64,000 nt of DNA from Diplolepis rosae (GCA_030998225.1 JAPYXD010000704.1:15252001-15316000), one strand, 5' to 3'; positions 31,856-49,591 are shown, counted from the stretch's first letter. Program-made: numbers and translations. The notes: generated by a model from the letters alone, not told the origin.

Positions 31856-31856
31856 A

Positions 31857-31997
31857 TAATAGTACATTGTGCAACTAGGGAAAAAAAATTTATTTTGCGA
31901 GTGTGAAGTTTGATGCCCGAGCAAAGCGAGGGTATCAACCACAAGAGTAAAATAAATGTTTTTCCCGTGTTGCACACGATTTTTTTTCTACTATAGG
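31857..31997. repeat. central palindrome next to copy 3
   Basis: AATAGTACATTGTGCAAC and GCGAGTGTGAAGTTTGATGC are mirrored by GTATCAACCACAAGAGTAAA and GTTGCACACG...CTACTAT around CCCGAGC-AAAGC-GAGGG. Same module as 1588-1730. Confidence 0.65.
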
Positions 31998-33049
31998 GTC
32001 AGAAAGTGGATTTGTTTGCCCCGCACGGGGCAATAAAGTCCACTTTATGGCCCGCTAGTAGAAAAAGTAATTTATTCTACGCGACTTTTATCAATTCGTC
32101 AAGTTGGTAGCACTCAGGTGTTTTCTTTCTGGTGGATGTGTACTGTTTCCCCAACCTTTAAGTAAAACACAACTCTCGTGAGGTTGACAAAAATTATATA
32201 AAAAGAAGGAAAGTTCAAGAAGTTAGATTGATATTTTTTTTTTTCACTAATCTTTTAAGTAAAATCCCTTGTTGTACGACTTCGGTAAAATCCTGGTCCA
32301 GGTTTCCAATATTCAATTATTTTTCCATTTGAACATAATTTTATTTAAAAAATGATGAACTTGGATTTCCTACTTGGTACTTCCACGTGCTATATCTGTC
32401 GTTTTTTTTGGCGGCTTATATAGGTAGTCTGTACTTTCAACTCGCTTGACCCAGGCATTAGAGATTGTACACCCTGTACTTTCAATGTGATTTAGAGTTT
32501 CCATTAGAATCTTAATAGTCAATGTGTTGATTTGAAAGTGTGGGCAAGCTTGTTTGTGTGCTTCGTTGATGTCATACCGATTCTTCCAGTCTGTGTGACT
32601 AAGTTAAGGGGATCTTCTTCATAGTGTGGGTGTTACTCACATCTTCTAAGAGTGTAGACTAGGCGCGTGCCAGCTGACTTAGATAAATTTAATCGCAGAG
32701 ATTAATTACATTGTTTGTAATCATCAAAAAGGTATGAAAATATTGTTACATTGGAATTACTAATTATCCATTTGTGTTCATTTATTGTTCATTGTTATTA
32801 ATTTAGTTAATATTTCATAACAATAACAATATTTTGTAATTATAATGTAAAATTTACAATCAGCATCATAAATAATCATAAAATAATGACATTAATTGTT
32901 ATATTGTAATTGATATAATATTTGTTGTTTATAGTGTTACAATAATAATAACAATATAATAGTAATAATATTTGTTGTGAGTCGTTAATCATCAATTATA
33001 TTTTGTTCATTGTTATATTTAGATTCTATAATTTTTTTTCTCTAGGCCG
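31998..33049. other. non-coding, AT-rich
   Basis: Holds a small palindromic patch (CCCCGCACGGGG, and TCCACTTTATGGCCCGC near 32030) and a TTATTG/AATAAT-rich stretch (32750-33010). No gene. Confidence 0.45.
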
Positions 33050-33900
33050 TGGAATCCTACCCCGGAACCGCCGTAAGGTATTACTTCAGAGTGAGGGTCA
33101 TCTTGAGGCACCGGCTGCCTCTTCTCACTTCTCCTCGTTTCTGGCCTTTTTTCTGGACTCCCTCGTCCAGCTTTGGATCTTTTCTAGCGACTTTTCACGG
33201 CCTCCTCTTAGGGGCTGCCTCCCGAAAAGCTGCGCAACGCATTGTTTCCGGGACGTAATCGACCCGGGGCTTTTCCTCTCTTGCGGTGCAGAGGTAGCAT
33301 CACGGTTGCCTTGTGCAGAATCCCGCGGTATGTCCCTCCTCACCGCAGACCGGAGCACCTGTTGCGGTCTGGCCCGCGACAGTCCGCTTCCATGTGGCCA
33401 AAGCCAACGCAGCGTTAGCACTGCTTGAGCTCCTTTCTCCTACGCACCCTGCAGGATACCCACCCAATCTTTATGTGGGCCGCCTTGAGAAGCTTCAAGG
33501 CTCTTGCCTCCTCCAATAGCACGTACGCTTTTTTGTTCCCTCTATAGGGTGTCTTCATTAAGGAGACCCTTAACTCCATCTCCGACTCTTGCTCGAAGAA
33601 GCCTCTTACAACCTCCTCGACGTGTCCGGCTCCAATGCTTGGGTCTACATAGATCGGAGATCTCAACCTTAATCCGGGGGATGAGATGACGGGCTGCCCC
33701 ACTAGCTCCGACTGCCTCTTTGAAGGCGGTGTCCAGCCGCTCTCTGTCTTTTTTAGAACAATTAAGTTCTACTAACAAGCCTTGGAGCGCGTCTCCCTGA
33801 TTCCCTGAACTGTGGCGCCCAGTTCATCAGGGTTGACTTGCTTTTTGAGATCGCGTAGGATTGAAGCGTAGCTCATCCCCTCTACCGGTTTTATGAGTAC
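33050..33900 (-). pseudogene. LINE (R1/jockey-like) ORF1 gag relic
   Basis: Minus strand from about 33898: EAVLIKPVEGMSYASILRDL, then VELNCSKKDRERLDTAFKEA, then ARALKLLKAAHIKIGWVSCR. These are followed by zinc knuckles readable with one frameshift: C-x2-C-VGFGHMEADC and C-x3-CGEEGHTAGFC. This order (gag core then CCHC knuckles) is typical of ORF1 of R1/jockey/I-type LINEs. Frames change at about 33780, 33420 and 33340. The GC content is far above the surroundings. No reverse transcriptase follows, so it is a truncated copy. Plus-strand frames here are shadows. Confidence 0.75.
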
Positions 33901-33913
33901 CGCTTCTGGACGC

Positions 33914-34150
33914 GCATGCCTATGTCAATTAGTAATAACAATAATATTACCAATAAGAATAATTTCATCATTAAGATGAGATTAATATCTGTGATAATAA
34001 TGATAATGACAATCATGTATACATAAAAATGGTAATAACAAATAGTAATAATGTTAAAGATAATAAAATAATAATAAAAGAATATAATAATAGTCATGGA
34101 TACGTGACACCATATTATGTTTGAATAATTTTATAATTATAAACAAAATA
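33914..34150. repeat. AATAAT-rich simple sequence
   Basis: Low-complexity TAATAATA and ATTAAT repeats. The GC-rich patch beyond it (34165-34330) reads on the minus strand as SQASSDSDSPCRASPGSW, possibly the N-terminal part of the same LINE gag displaced by this expansion. Confidence 0.55.
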
Positions 34151-34330
34151 AAATCATTGACAAGTAAGCATCCCCGTCACAGCTCTCCCTCACGCATCCC
34201 CTCTCTCCCAATTTCACACGCTGACCCTCGCTAGGCCCAGCCCAACTTCCCGGAGAAGCTCGACAGGGAGAATCAGAGTCCGAAGAAGCCTGACTCGGGA
34301 AACCCCAGTCCTAGCCTCTAGCCTCAGCTG

Positions 34331-35027
34331 CAAGTTTTTATGGTCCTTGCAGTGAAAGCGCAAAAGAAGGTAGTAAAGCAGTAAATTTCAAAGGATTATT
34401 TCTTTACTTCCTTCTGGCAACCAGACATACTATTTGGAATTGCTTTCCATACCTATTCATCTAGCTTTTTCGTTTAGTTTTAGCTTATCTTAAATAAATA
34501 TTTATTACCTCTGTAAATTTCTAGCTCTATCTTAAACTTAACTTATTCAAATCTATTGTCCAGACTTAACCTTCCAATCCTTTAACTGCTGTACATAGCC
34601 TTAATATAAAACATAAATAATAGAAGTCTGACAACTAATTTACAATGCTGAGCTCCTTTTGGAGACAGATGTTCACAACACACAGAGTAAGCTTAAGTCT
34701 ACTATTTATAAGTAATAAACCTAACTAACGAATTTCTACGTTTTCCACAAGGTATTTTAAGATTTTCAGCTGCACAACGTGGGAGATCCATTTCTTTAAG
34801 TAAAATGGGAATTCCCTGAATGAAATTAATTTCTATATAATATTCGGTCAAATTAATCGATTTCGAGCGAGACTCTATAGTCGCTCGTTACACAAGAGCG
34901 TCATTAGCGCCACCAGAAGGCCGTGCGTCCGAAAAATGATTTATCTATATGGGACTCAGGGCAGGTTAGTCTCAGTTAAATCATAAGTTGTGAGCTAATA
35001 TCGTTTATTTTGAAGCACCCTTTTGAA
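34331..35027. other. no gene seen
   Basis: AT-rich sequence without supported frames or repeats. Confidence 0.45.
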
Positions 35028-35543
35028 AATTCTGACTTCGTAAACTACGTCGTAAACTACGCCGGAAATTGGGGTAGTAAACGGCGTAGTATACAACGTG
35101 GTTTACTACGCAGTTTAATTTTTCTTTTAAAAAATTATTCTTCAATTAGTACAATCTATGCATAATTATTAAACAAACTAAATTTAAAAACATCAAGAAT
35201 TTATAGTTAAAGAACTTTATTTAGGAATACTGGGATTCGCTTGAAATGAAACAAGATAATATTTTTAAATAGTTATGGATTTTTCAATAACCTAAAATTG
35301 AAAACAGTGTTTTTGAATATCGGAACAAATAATTCGTAGTAAACCACGTAAACTATGTCATAAACTACGTCGTAAACTGCGTAGTAAACTACGACGTAAA
35401 GCACGTAGTAAACTACCCCGTAAAACACGTCGTAAACCATGTACTAAACCACGTATACTACGCAGTTTACTATCCCAATTTCCGACGTAGCTTACGACGT
35501 GGTTTACGACATAGTTTACGACGTAGTTAACGACGTCGGAATT
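35028..35543. mobile_element. foldback element built from GTAAACTACGTC repeats
   Basis: The left arm (35028-35118, AATTCTGACTTCGTAAACTA onward) is matched inversely by the right arm ending CGACGTCGGAATT. Both contain a shared GGAAATTGGGGTAGTAAAC marker. About 12-bp units (CGTAAACTACGT and variants) are expanded on the right (35337-35460), with the orientation switching at about 35460. Non-coding. Confidence 0.75.
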
Positions 35544-36221
35544 CTCAATAGGGCACAGAAGAAACGTTTTGCGCAACAAATGCAGTCTAAGCGAGTGGGT
35601 ACAAAGCCATGTTTTATACATGCATCCAAAACAACCAAAATGTCTTTCTCAGCGGCTGCCCGCTATATAAGAATGTTTAAGGTCTTTATACATTCAAATG
35701 GTGTTTATATTAATAAAACTAATAATAAAAGTTTATTTAAAATAATAAATATGAAATTATTAATTAAATGTGCAAAATAAGGTACAAATAATCAAATAAT
35801 GCGCTTATGTAAAGTACGCAAGATAAATACTATGATTTCCATGTAAACTTAGTGTAATTTATTTTCTTCTGATACGCTGGATACACAAAATTTTGACAAT
35901 AAAACTTACAGTACTATTAATTATAAGTCTTTTTAGGGATTGAATCACATCTGCTTAGCTTTAATAGCTTTGTATTACGTTTATAAAATAATTTATAGTG
36001 TCAAGTGTCCTCTACTTCGGCAAACGTGCAACGAGTTTTTGTAGGTTAGGAGTTTAAATCTTAAATGATTTAAGCCGAAGACAGCCTAAGCTTAATGAAA
36101 ATGGTAATTGGCGATAGTAAATACCATAGATCTTTCAAGAAAATACCTTGAACCAGATTATTTTCTCTGAAAAAGTTCTAAAGAATGATTGAAGACGCTT
36201 GGGAACATAACAGAATGTGAC
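35544..36221. other. no gene supported
   Basis: A plus-strand frame (35499-35780) starts inside the repeat and continues AQKKRFAQQMQSKRVGTKPC, with no recognisable homology. Otherwise AT-rich. Confidence 0.4.
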
Positions 36222-36767
36222 TTAAGGTAGTACTGTCGGTACGTAGCTAATCAAATGAGTACTTTTTCTCATTTGCTTCACGTAGTATCTAAATTTGTCA
36301 ACGTCGCATAAGAAAGCGACTATAGATGTGTGTATAGCAGATGACTTCTTACGATACATGAATGGCGCGCGCTTTCACTTACTATGCGACGTTGCCACAC
36401 CTATTCAATCGCCGTCGGCTACTGGAGAAAAATTATATTTTTGCTTACTTACTTGGATTTCGCTACGCTTATACGTATCCAATTGAGATGTTTTAACTTG
36501 AAAAATGATGCTTATTTTATCAATCAATGCACCAGTCATTTTTATTGAAATCTGAACTGTAGTTATGGCAGGATTTGTAAATAAACTCGGTTTCCCATAA
36601 GGTTACGTGTTAATCGTCTCAAAATGCAATTACTAATTACTCCCCTACAGTGTACCCTAGGTCCTCAAAAGTTTAACTGAGTCAATTTAACTGGCATAAT
36701 GTTTACCAGTGATTTCAATTTTATCAATATCTGAACTGTATTTCCATTTACGACAGTACTACCTTAA
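36222..36767. mobile_element. TTAA-flanked MITE, different family
   Basis: TTAAGGTAGTACTGTCG and its exact complement CGACAGTACTACCTTAA bound 546 bp. The ends differ from the 4271/29275 family. No coding. Confidence 0.75.
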
Positions 36768-37778
36768 AGAATATATTTTAAATGCTCATAAATGCTCAGA
36801 GCACAAAAAGATCGAGCATATGCTCGCACTCTCAAGAAATTCTCCGAGCATTTATAACTTTTAGAACACTATGCGTGGTTTGTACGCAGTCTGCTTATCT
36901 CAGCGGACAAAAGTATGGACATTTAGGTAAGGTTGGGTCGGTAACATATGTAACGTAACATACATGGTTTTCTACGCATCGAAAAATATGTCCCTTTATC
37001 GCCACCTTTATCAGTATATTAACGCTGTAAATTCAAATACTTTTAAAATGTATATATTAAATATCATTAATAAACAAAAGTACGGGAAGATGTATGAGTT
37101 GTTATTCAGCGCAGATTCTTTTAGTATTAGTGTAAATAATGAAAGCCTAGATGAATTGGATAATCACTTCACCATTGAACGCAGAAATTTACCAAAGCTT
37201 TTCAATGCAAGCCTTCTTACCGGGATGGGTGGAAAATGAATAGTAGGAAAATGGAGACTAGACAAAAGGAGACCAAACTAATGTAACTAGGGTACTTTAT
37301 TAACCAGGATACGCATTCGCCATTTTGGCTCCTAGTCAAATAAACAGTTTATTCAGTGTGTGAGTGAGTAAATTCATACATTTGTGTTTTTGAGCAATGG
37401 TAAGTTTGAAAGGCACGCGAACTATCAGGAGCCAAAATGTCGGGATGCGAACTCCCATATAATATGGTCATTATGTTAAATTGAATACAACTGTATAATA
37501 AATTTAATATACCAGTGTATTGTTTCACAATTAATATACATACATAATAAATTTCATATACAAATGTGTATAAATTTTAATAATATTTCGAATAATGTTG
37601 GTGATTTCGCATTGTTTTCTTGCCCTTTTTGAAGAATAATTGGTAATATTTTCTAGGCTAGCTGCCTTGACTCTCCTGAACTGTAACAATCTTCAGAGTG
37701 CGGTACCTAAAGTTTAGTTTAACCTAGTTTTCATTTTATTGTTAATAGTTACCAAATAACATCTGTTCAAGTGATTAT
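36768..37778. other. no gene supported
   Basis: A 91-aa plus-strand frame (36964-37239, SADSFSISVNNESLDELDNH) is unrecognised. GGAGACTAGACAAAAGGAGACCAA at 37253 echoes the ends of the next elements. Confidence 0.4.
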
Positions 37779-38194
37779 TTTTATCATGGAAAATAGACAT
37801 AAGTAGACCAATCTCTTATGCATGAACTTCACAAAAGTTGAGCACGTTTTTGTCGGACGTTCATGGAAAAAGTACAAGAACTTCCCGATTGATCGCGCGA
37901 ATGCAAGTGGCGTAAAAAAATGGCCGCTTCCTTCTGTTCGCTCAAAATATTCTAACATAACCGCAAATTAAGGTTAATATTTGTAAATGTTTGTAAACAT
38001 TCTTATAATAAATATATGTTACCATGACAACCTTCATGCATGCAAAGGTACACGAAGAGTTCTTTTTTTTCTACGCTACTTGCAGGAGCGCCATCTCTTG
38101 GGACGTTCCCGTACTCGATCAATGTACTTCCGACAAAAAGATGCTGATTTTTAGTTACATTTGTTTGGTCTCCTTATGTCTATTCTCCATGATT
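37779..38194. mobile_element. foldback-type element A
   Basis: Left end ATCATGGAAAATAGACATAA...AGACCAA, right end TTGGTCTCCTTATGTC and TATTCTCCATGAT. It lies directly against element B, separated only by TTTT. Confidence 0.6.
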
Positions 38195-38241
38195 TTTATC
38201 ATGGAGACTAGATATAAAAGGAGACCAATCTCCATGTTTCC

Positions 38242-38520
38242 ATAGACCTTTTCATCTTGAATAGGAAGTTGATGTGCGCAAACGCGGCTGCCATGGCACT
38301 TCCCGCGAAATTCATAAATTAGGTCATATTTTGGATATCGACATGTGTGCTGCAAGTGTACCTTATTCAAAAATAAATTTAAAGGAGAAAGATGTACCGA
38401 GTACACTTGCAGCACACATGTCGATATCCAAAATATGACCTAATTTATGAATTTCGCGGGAAGTGCCATGGCAGCCGCGTTTGCGCACATCAACTTCCTA
38501 TTCAAGATGAAAAGGTCTAT
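38242..38520. repeat. perfect 120-bp inverted repeat (hairpin)
   Basis: Arms 38242-38361 and 38401-38520 are exact complements by base-by-base reading, with a 39-bp loop. It is absent from the corresponding arm of element B on the right. It contains GGCTGCCATGGCAC and TTCCCGCGAAATTC. Confidence 0.93.
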
Positions 38521-38613
38521 TCTCGAAGTGAAGTTTTGCCAAGTAGGTAGTTAGAAAACTTCCCAATGAGGACACGTGTGTTCCCTGCGTCCACACTGGC
38601 GGTCCATTTTATA

Positions 38614-41413
38614 CACTGTAAAAAATTTCAGCGGAATTTTACATCGCCAGACGGGGGACATAAAATGACCCTCGTTGGACGGTGTAAAATTACGGATGGA
38701 ATGAAAATTACAGACATTTCGTAAATTTCTATCCTTGATCGTAAAACTCCATCTAGTCGTGAATTTTACGAACTGCTACTGTATTATTCCTAACCTTGTC
38801 CGTAATTATACGTATAGTGGAACGAAAATTCCGGCTTTGGATGGAAAATTCAATTAATGGGTGGAATTTCCCATCCACATCCTGGATTATTTTATATATA
38901 TATGTTATATAAGATGTAATTATGAAAGATTCCAGAATTTTAAAAAATGAGAAGAATAAGTAACAGAAATATAAAATAATTTATTTATCACAAACTTTGT
39001 AATAATACAAATTTGGTTTTTTTAAGAACAAGTTCTAAAACCTCTAAGTATTGAGGAAAAATTTATTTCACGTAATTTCGTGAATACTCACAACCTTCAT
39101 GATATAAACAATTAAGATTTTCATGTGATGATTTAGTAATTCCATGTTAGAAAAAGATGATCTGCAGATGCCCTAGCGAACTGGCTGAACGGTAGCTTTA
39201 CGCTGTAGCGTACTTCGTCTCGTACAAAATGTTTAAAACTGTCGACAAAAATATGGATTTCATTACAGAAGATCATAATATAATGTATTTTCGGATACTA
39301 ATAAAGCACTTACAAACTTTCCTGTTCTTTTGATAAATAAGTGCACAACGAGTAAAGAATCACAGACTGTACATAGGCGGAGCAGTTCGGCCATGTCCGC
39401 AGCCACGACCGGAATGGAACTTATGGAAGTATGGAACATGAAGAATTGGAAACAACCGTATAGCGAATGCAGAGTTTGGAAACGTAAAATTCCGAATCTG
39501 AACTGGAAATTACGAACAGGGAAATTTATTAGATTCACATAATTTTTTAAAATTAGGTAAAAAGCGATAAGAAAAAAGTTTTGGATGGGAATAAAATTGA
39601 TTAATGAAATTGTTTTTCTGTATTTCGAATTTTTTTAATGGAAAATAATCTTTTCTATTTCAAATTAGCCCTTCAATAATAATACATTTTGGAGTTTACG
39701 TTACTTCGTCTTGTAAAAAAATCTTAAAACTGTCGACAAAAATATGGATTTCATTACAGAAAATCATAAAATAATGTATTTTCGGATACTAATGAAGCAC
39801 TTACAAACTTTCCTGCTCTTTTAATAGATAAGTGCAACACACGACTGACAACGACTTTTCTGTAAACACTTGAAAATTTCATAAATACTCACTTCAGAGC
39901 TAAACATTTTATTTATTATTTTTACTAAAGATTTACTTTATATTAGAAAAATTGAAATCATTATTATAATTGTCTCAAAAATAATCAATTAAATAAACTT
40001 ACCTCTAAAGAAACTGAATTTCTAGTGGACCACGTCACTACAGACTTCAAAGTATACGAAATTATGGCATCCAAAATGTCGGATTTATAATTGAAAACAA
40101 CCGAACAGCGAATGCACAGTTCGGAGTGAACTAAAAATTACGAACAGGGAAATTTATTAGATTCACATAATTTTTTAAAATTAGGTACAAAGCGATAAGA
40201 AAAAAGTTTGGGATGGAAATAAAATTGATTAATGAAATTGTTTTTCTGTATTTCGAATTTTATTAATGGAAAATAATCTTTTCTATTTCAAATTAGCCCT
40301 TCAATAATAATATTGCTATTCTTGAAAGCAAAATGATCTATTTTGGTATGAGATCTAATTTTCATAGATGAACTACCTTCAGTTAATAGAAAATTTAAAT
40401 TCCTATAGAATACTTTCAAAATTTTTAATTAATCAAGTTCATTAACTTAAAATTTTATAAATAATTAAATTTATTTTATAAATTTGCAATTTAATGTTTA
40501 AAGTTGTAAAATTTTCATAGAATTTGATAAATTCAATTAGAATTATATTTATAATTCAATTTATAAAATTAATGATTCGCTCTACAACGCTCTGAAGTGA
40601 GTATTTCAGAAATTGTCAAGTGTTTTAAAAATTGTGTACAAGTCGGAAGTCGAAGTACTCTAACCTCTAACATCCTATAATTAATAAGTCGCATGAAATA
40701 AATGAAATGGTTGATAAATTGGTTGACCTAAAAAATAGCAAAATATTAAGTATTATCAAGAAACATTTTGGAGGTTACGTTACTTCGTCTCGTACAAAAT
40801 TTTTAAAACTGTCGACAAAAATATAGATTTCATTACAGAAGATCATAATATAATGTATTTTCGGATACTAATAAAGCACTTACAAACTTTCCTGTTCTTT
40901 TAATAAATAAGTGCACAACGAGTAAAGAATCACAGACTGTACATAAGCGGAGCTGAGCGGAGCAGCCCGGCGTCCGGCCATGTCCGCAACGGAGCCACCA
41001 GGAGCCACGACCGGAATGAAACTTATGGAAGTATGGAACATGAAGAATTAGAAACAACCGAACAGCGAATGCAGAGTTTGGAAACGTAAAATTCCGAATG
41101 TGAACTGGAAATTACGAACAGGGAAATGAAAATTAAATTCTCATCCGGAAATTTACAGCTACGCGGTAATTTTACGCAAACCTTAAACAAAATTTCAGTT
41201 TACGTTTGGAAAATTCATACGAGAGACGATGCGATTTTACATCGCTTAACGAGGGTCATTTTATGTCCAACGCTGATCGAAGTGATTTTACACACTTGTC
41301 GGAAAATCACATCCTCCATCAATATAAATTTACGGAACTAAGTAAATTTACACAGAGAGGCGCTGTGATTTTACGAATCTTCCATAATTTTCCCTAGATC
41401 ATTTTTTACAGTG
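38614..41413. mobile_element. 2.8-kb non-autonomous element with TA target
   Basis: CACTGTAAAAAAT ... ATTTTTTACAGTG with TA on both sides (38612-38613, 41414-41415). Sub-terminal regions are weakly inverted (GACATAAAATGACCCTCGTT and AACGAGGGTCATTTTATGTC). The interior has the same block starting TTTAAAACTGTCGACAAAAA (or a close variant) three times, at about 39229, 39725 and 40801. No transposase. Confidence 0.7.
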
Positions 41414-41552
41414 TATGTAAATATTACCGCCATTGAGGTCGTAAGGAACACACGCGCCCTCAACGAGAAGTTTTAAAACTAACTACTTGGCAAAATTCTA
41501 GTTCGTGGTTTGTAAAGTACAGCTATAAGAGATTGGTCTTATATCTATTCTC

Positions 41553-42070
41553 CATGATTTTATTTTTTATTGCCAGTTTATAAATACAGCACAATTGCTC
41601 AGTCACCGGAATCTGAATTTAAATTATGATAGCTGGCTAAAAATAGAAAAGGTAATAAAACAGTTTTATAATCATATTTAACATATGTTTAAAATCAAAA
41701 TTTATATTTCAAAAATTTATTTACCTGCAATCCTGATTTGATACCAGTAAACATCGATAAAAGAATTACCGGTAAAATATACATTACAGACATTCATACA
41801 GGGCCTCTAATACTTTGATGCGTAAGCTTAAATAAAAAAGAATTGAAAATTTCAAGTTCCTTCGAACTCGACTCTTTTCTACCTATTATTTTTAAATCCA
41901 CAAATAGAAATTGAAAGAGTTATAATATTCAATCATTCTCAATGACGTTTGCAGAGGTGACATATGAAAAGTTTGAAATTTGATAAGATTGTGTCACTTT
42001 GTCATCAAACACTCAACTTGTATATATTCTATTGGTAAAAAACTATAATGTTGTGAATATATTTAATTGT
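41553..42070. other. no gene seen
   Basis: AT-rich spacer upstream of the hAT MITE and GH31 cluster. Confidence 0.4.
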
Positions 42071-42340
42071 CAGGGTCGGATTTCTGCTTCAAGGGGCCCT
42101 AAGCACGATCGAATAAGGGCCCCTAATGTAAATATAATTTATCACAACATCACCTACCAAATGTAAATATTGGATAAAATAAAGATTGAATTATTTGTGT
42201 TGAATTTTCAAAAAGTTTATTCTATATATTTTTTTTTTTGCAGCATTTTCATTGACTAATTTTTTTGGCTGATTATGGGCCCCTCTCAAGCCGGGGCCCT
42301 AAGCAACTGCTTATTTTGCTTATGCATAAATTCGACTCTG
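42071..42340. mobile_element. hAT MITE upstream of the GH31 genes
   Basis: CAGGGTCGGATTT at the left and AAATTCGACTCTG at the right, with sub-terminal GGGGCCCTAAGCA on both sides. The 8-bp flanks TTAATTGT and TTCATTGC agree at 6 of 8 positions. It ends about 340 bp before the TATA-like box of GH31 gene 1. Confidence 0.75.
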
Positions 42341-42681
42341 TTCATTGCATATAGATAGGTATTAATGAGCGGAATTGAATCTTGACGACGTAAGATAAAT
42401 AGCGCAATATGTTTTCAAAAGCTTTTTGCTCAATAATTGTTCTAAAGATAGTCAATACAAACAGAAAAACTGGTGTATTAATAGGGATTGAAATTATCTT
42501 ATTCCCCTAATAAGTGTAATTAAAAAACTTGCGGACGAAAAAATGATTGAAAAAGAATTATAATACTTTTCAATGCAAGTCTTCAACCAGGATTTTTCGT
42601 AAACGTAAAATATAGATATAGTTATTTACAGAAGCAATATTACTACTATAACTGATTTTTCTTTTGTAACTTCCTAAGAAG

Positions 42682-42688
42682 TATAAAG
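42682..42688 (+). promoter_or_regulatory. TATA-like box, GH31 gene 1
   Basis: TATAAAG about 300 bp upstream of the chosen ATG. The acceptor TTTTTTACAG at 42932 implies a non-coding first exon between the two. Confidence 0.4.
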
Positions 42689-42977
42689 ATCTATTTATAG
42701 ATCTGAAATTGTGAAACACAATAGAACAATTAAGATAAGATATTCACATTGTTTCTCCGTATCACGTGTTATACTTAAAATATTTATTGATTTCTTCTTT
42801 CATAGTTTCCTTGACGAAGGCACTAAAATATCGGATGTTTTTTCAATTATTTTAATAATAAATAAAATAAGTCTCAGCAGAGTCAAATTTCTTGTAACAA
42901 AAACTTTACATTTCTTTGATTATTTTTTACAGACTGAAAAAGTAAAACTCCAAAATTGTTCTCATTCGACGACGACG

Positions 42978-48492
<5,515 letters not shown>

Positions 48493-49591
48493 TCAACTAC
48501 TGTCCTCAAGAAATTTTTGTTTAATAACTAGAAAAACAGAAGTGATAACCATTAAGTGCCATTGACTGAACCAATGATCTGTAAATTGTAAGTTTTATTT
48601 TCATTTGAACGTGTACTATATTCATATTATACTTATATCTGATAAAAATGTGTTTTTACGATGAACTACAATTGCAATTTATTCTTTTAATCTGTGATTA
48701 TTTGTTGAATTAATTTATAAATTTGTCTGATTCCTAGCAAAAAATCATAGTTTCTTGTAAATTTTGTTATTATTTTCTTCATTAGCCTGAATTTAGACAT
48801 TTAATTTAGGCATTTCATGAGTCTGGTTAATTGTAATGTATTTTAAAAATACATTTCCATCAGATATATTATTCTTAATTGTAGTTCTTAAGGAGGCATC
48901 GATTTTAAAAGTTGTGAGATGAACTTGTATTGTCTGAGAACAAAGTTCAACATAACAGATTGGAATAGATGACTAAAAATAGAGTGCTATTTTCGATAAT
49001 TGTACATTCCTGTGTTGCAAAAAGTAATTTGCTTAAATTTAAAGAATTTTTGCACTATAATATAATTAATTGCAAACTTTGTTTGAGGAGAAATTTATAT
49101 TCATCTTGTTTTGTGATGAGAAATTTATACAGACTTATAAAATATTTTTAATTAGGGGTCTTACTAAAGTAAGCGCTAACATTCAATTATTATATTATGA
49201 ATTTATGAATTATTACTATTGTTATTATTCTGTCTAATTATATTCTATCGCTTGAATAAGTTATCAAATAATTGTAGAACAATAAATATATGGGTGATAT
49301 TTTTTAAATTTTTATATAATGGATATTATTTTACTTCATAGTCTAGCATAATTGATAATCTATAATTTACATAAATTTCCGTTCAATTTATATGAATTCC
49401 CATGCATATTTGATTAGACTTCTCTGAAATTTTTCATTTTTATACTTTTTAGGTATGATTTTGATTTTCTTTAGTTATTTTGCATTCGCTATTTTTGATT
49501 TCATATAATCTGAGTTAGGAAAAAATGACAATAATGATTTAATAATAGAACTCTCGTCTTTTTTTTTTTTTTAGTTTCAAAATACACAGAT
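48493..49591. other. intergenic region between the GH31 paralogues
   Basis: About 1.1 kb of AT-rich DNA with no supported frame. A pyrimidine-run acceptor at 49561-49574 implies that gene 2 also has a non-coding 5' exon in this interval. Confidence 0.55.

Larger units (their letters stand above)
38199..41552. mobile_element. foldback-type element B carrying nested insertions
   Basis: Starts ATCATGGAGACTAGATATAA..GGAGACCAATCTC and ends GAGATTGGTCTTATATC then TATTCTCCATGAT (41552). Sub-terminal arms also match: 38530-38612 (TTGCCAAGTAGGTAGTTAGA, GGCGGT) against 41415-41510. The left arm contains the 120-bp hairpin, and the centre holds the 38614-41413 element. Confidence 0.65.

Noticed and set aside
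33003..33689. Plus-strand GC-rich ORFs up to 141 aa
   Set aside because: They are antisense to the LINE gag relic, whose zinc knuckles and gag motifs lie on the minus strand.
35337..35543. CRISPR-like short repeats
   Set aside because: The units are contiguous, variable and invert direction, there are no unique spacers, and the DNA is eukaryotic.
36964..37239. A 91-aa plus-strand ORF
   Set aside because: No recognisable family, no splice context, and it is embedded among repeats.
42711..42977. N-terminal extension of GH31 gene 1 from an upstream in-frame Met
   Set aside because: The stretch is AT-rich, encodes no recognisable domain and contains a pyrimidine tract with an acceptor at 42932; it is better read as intron.
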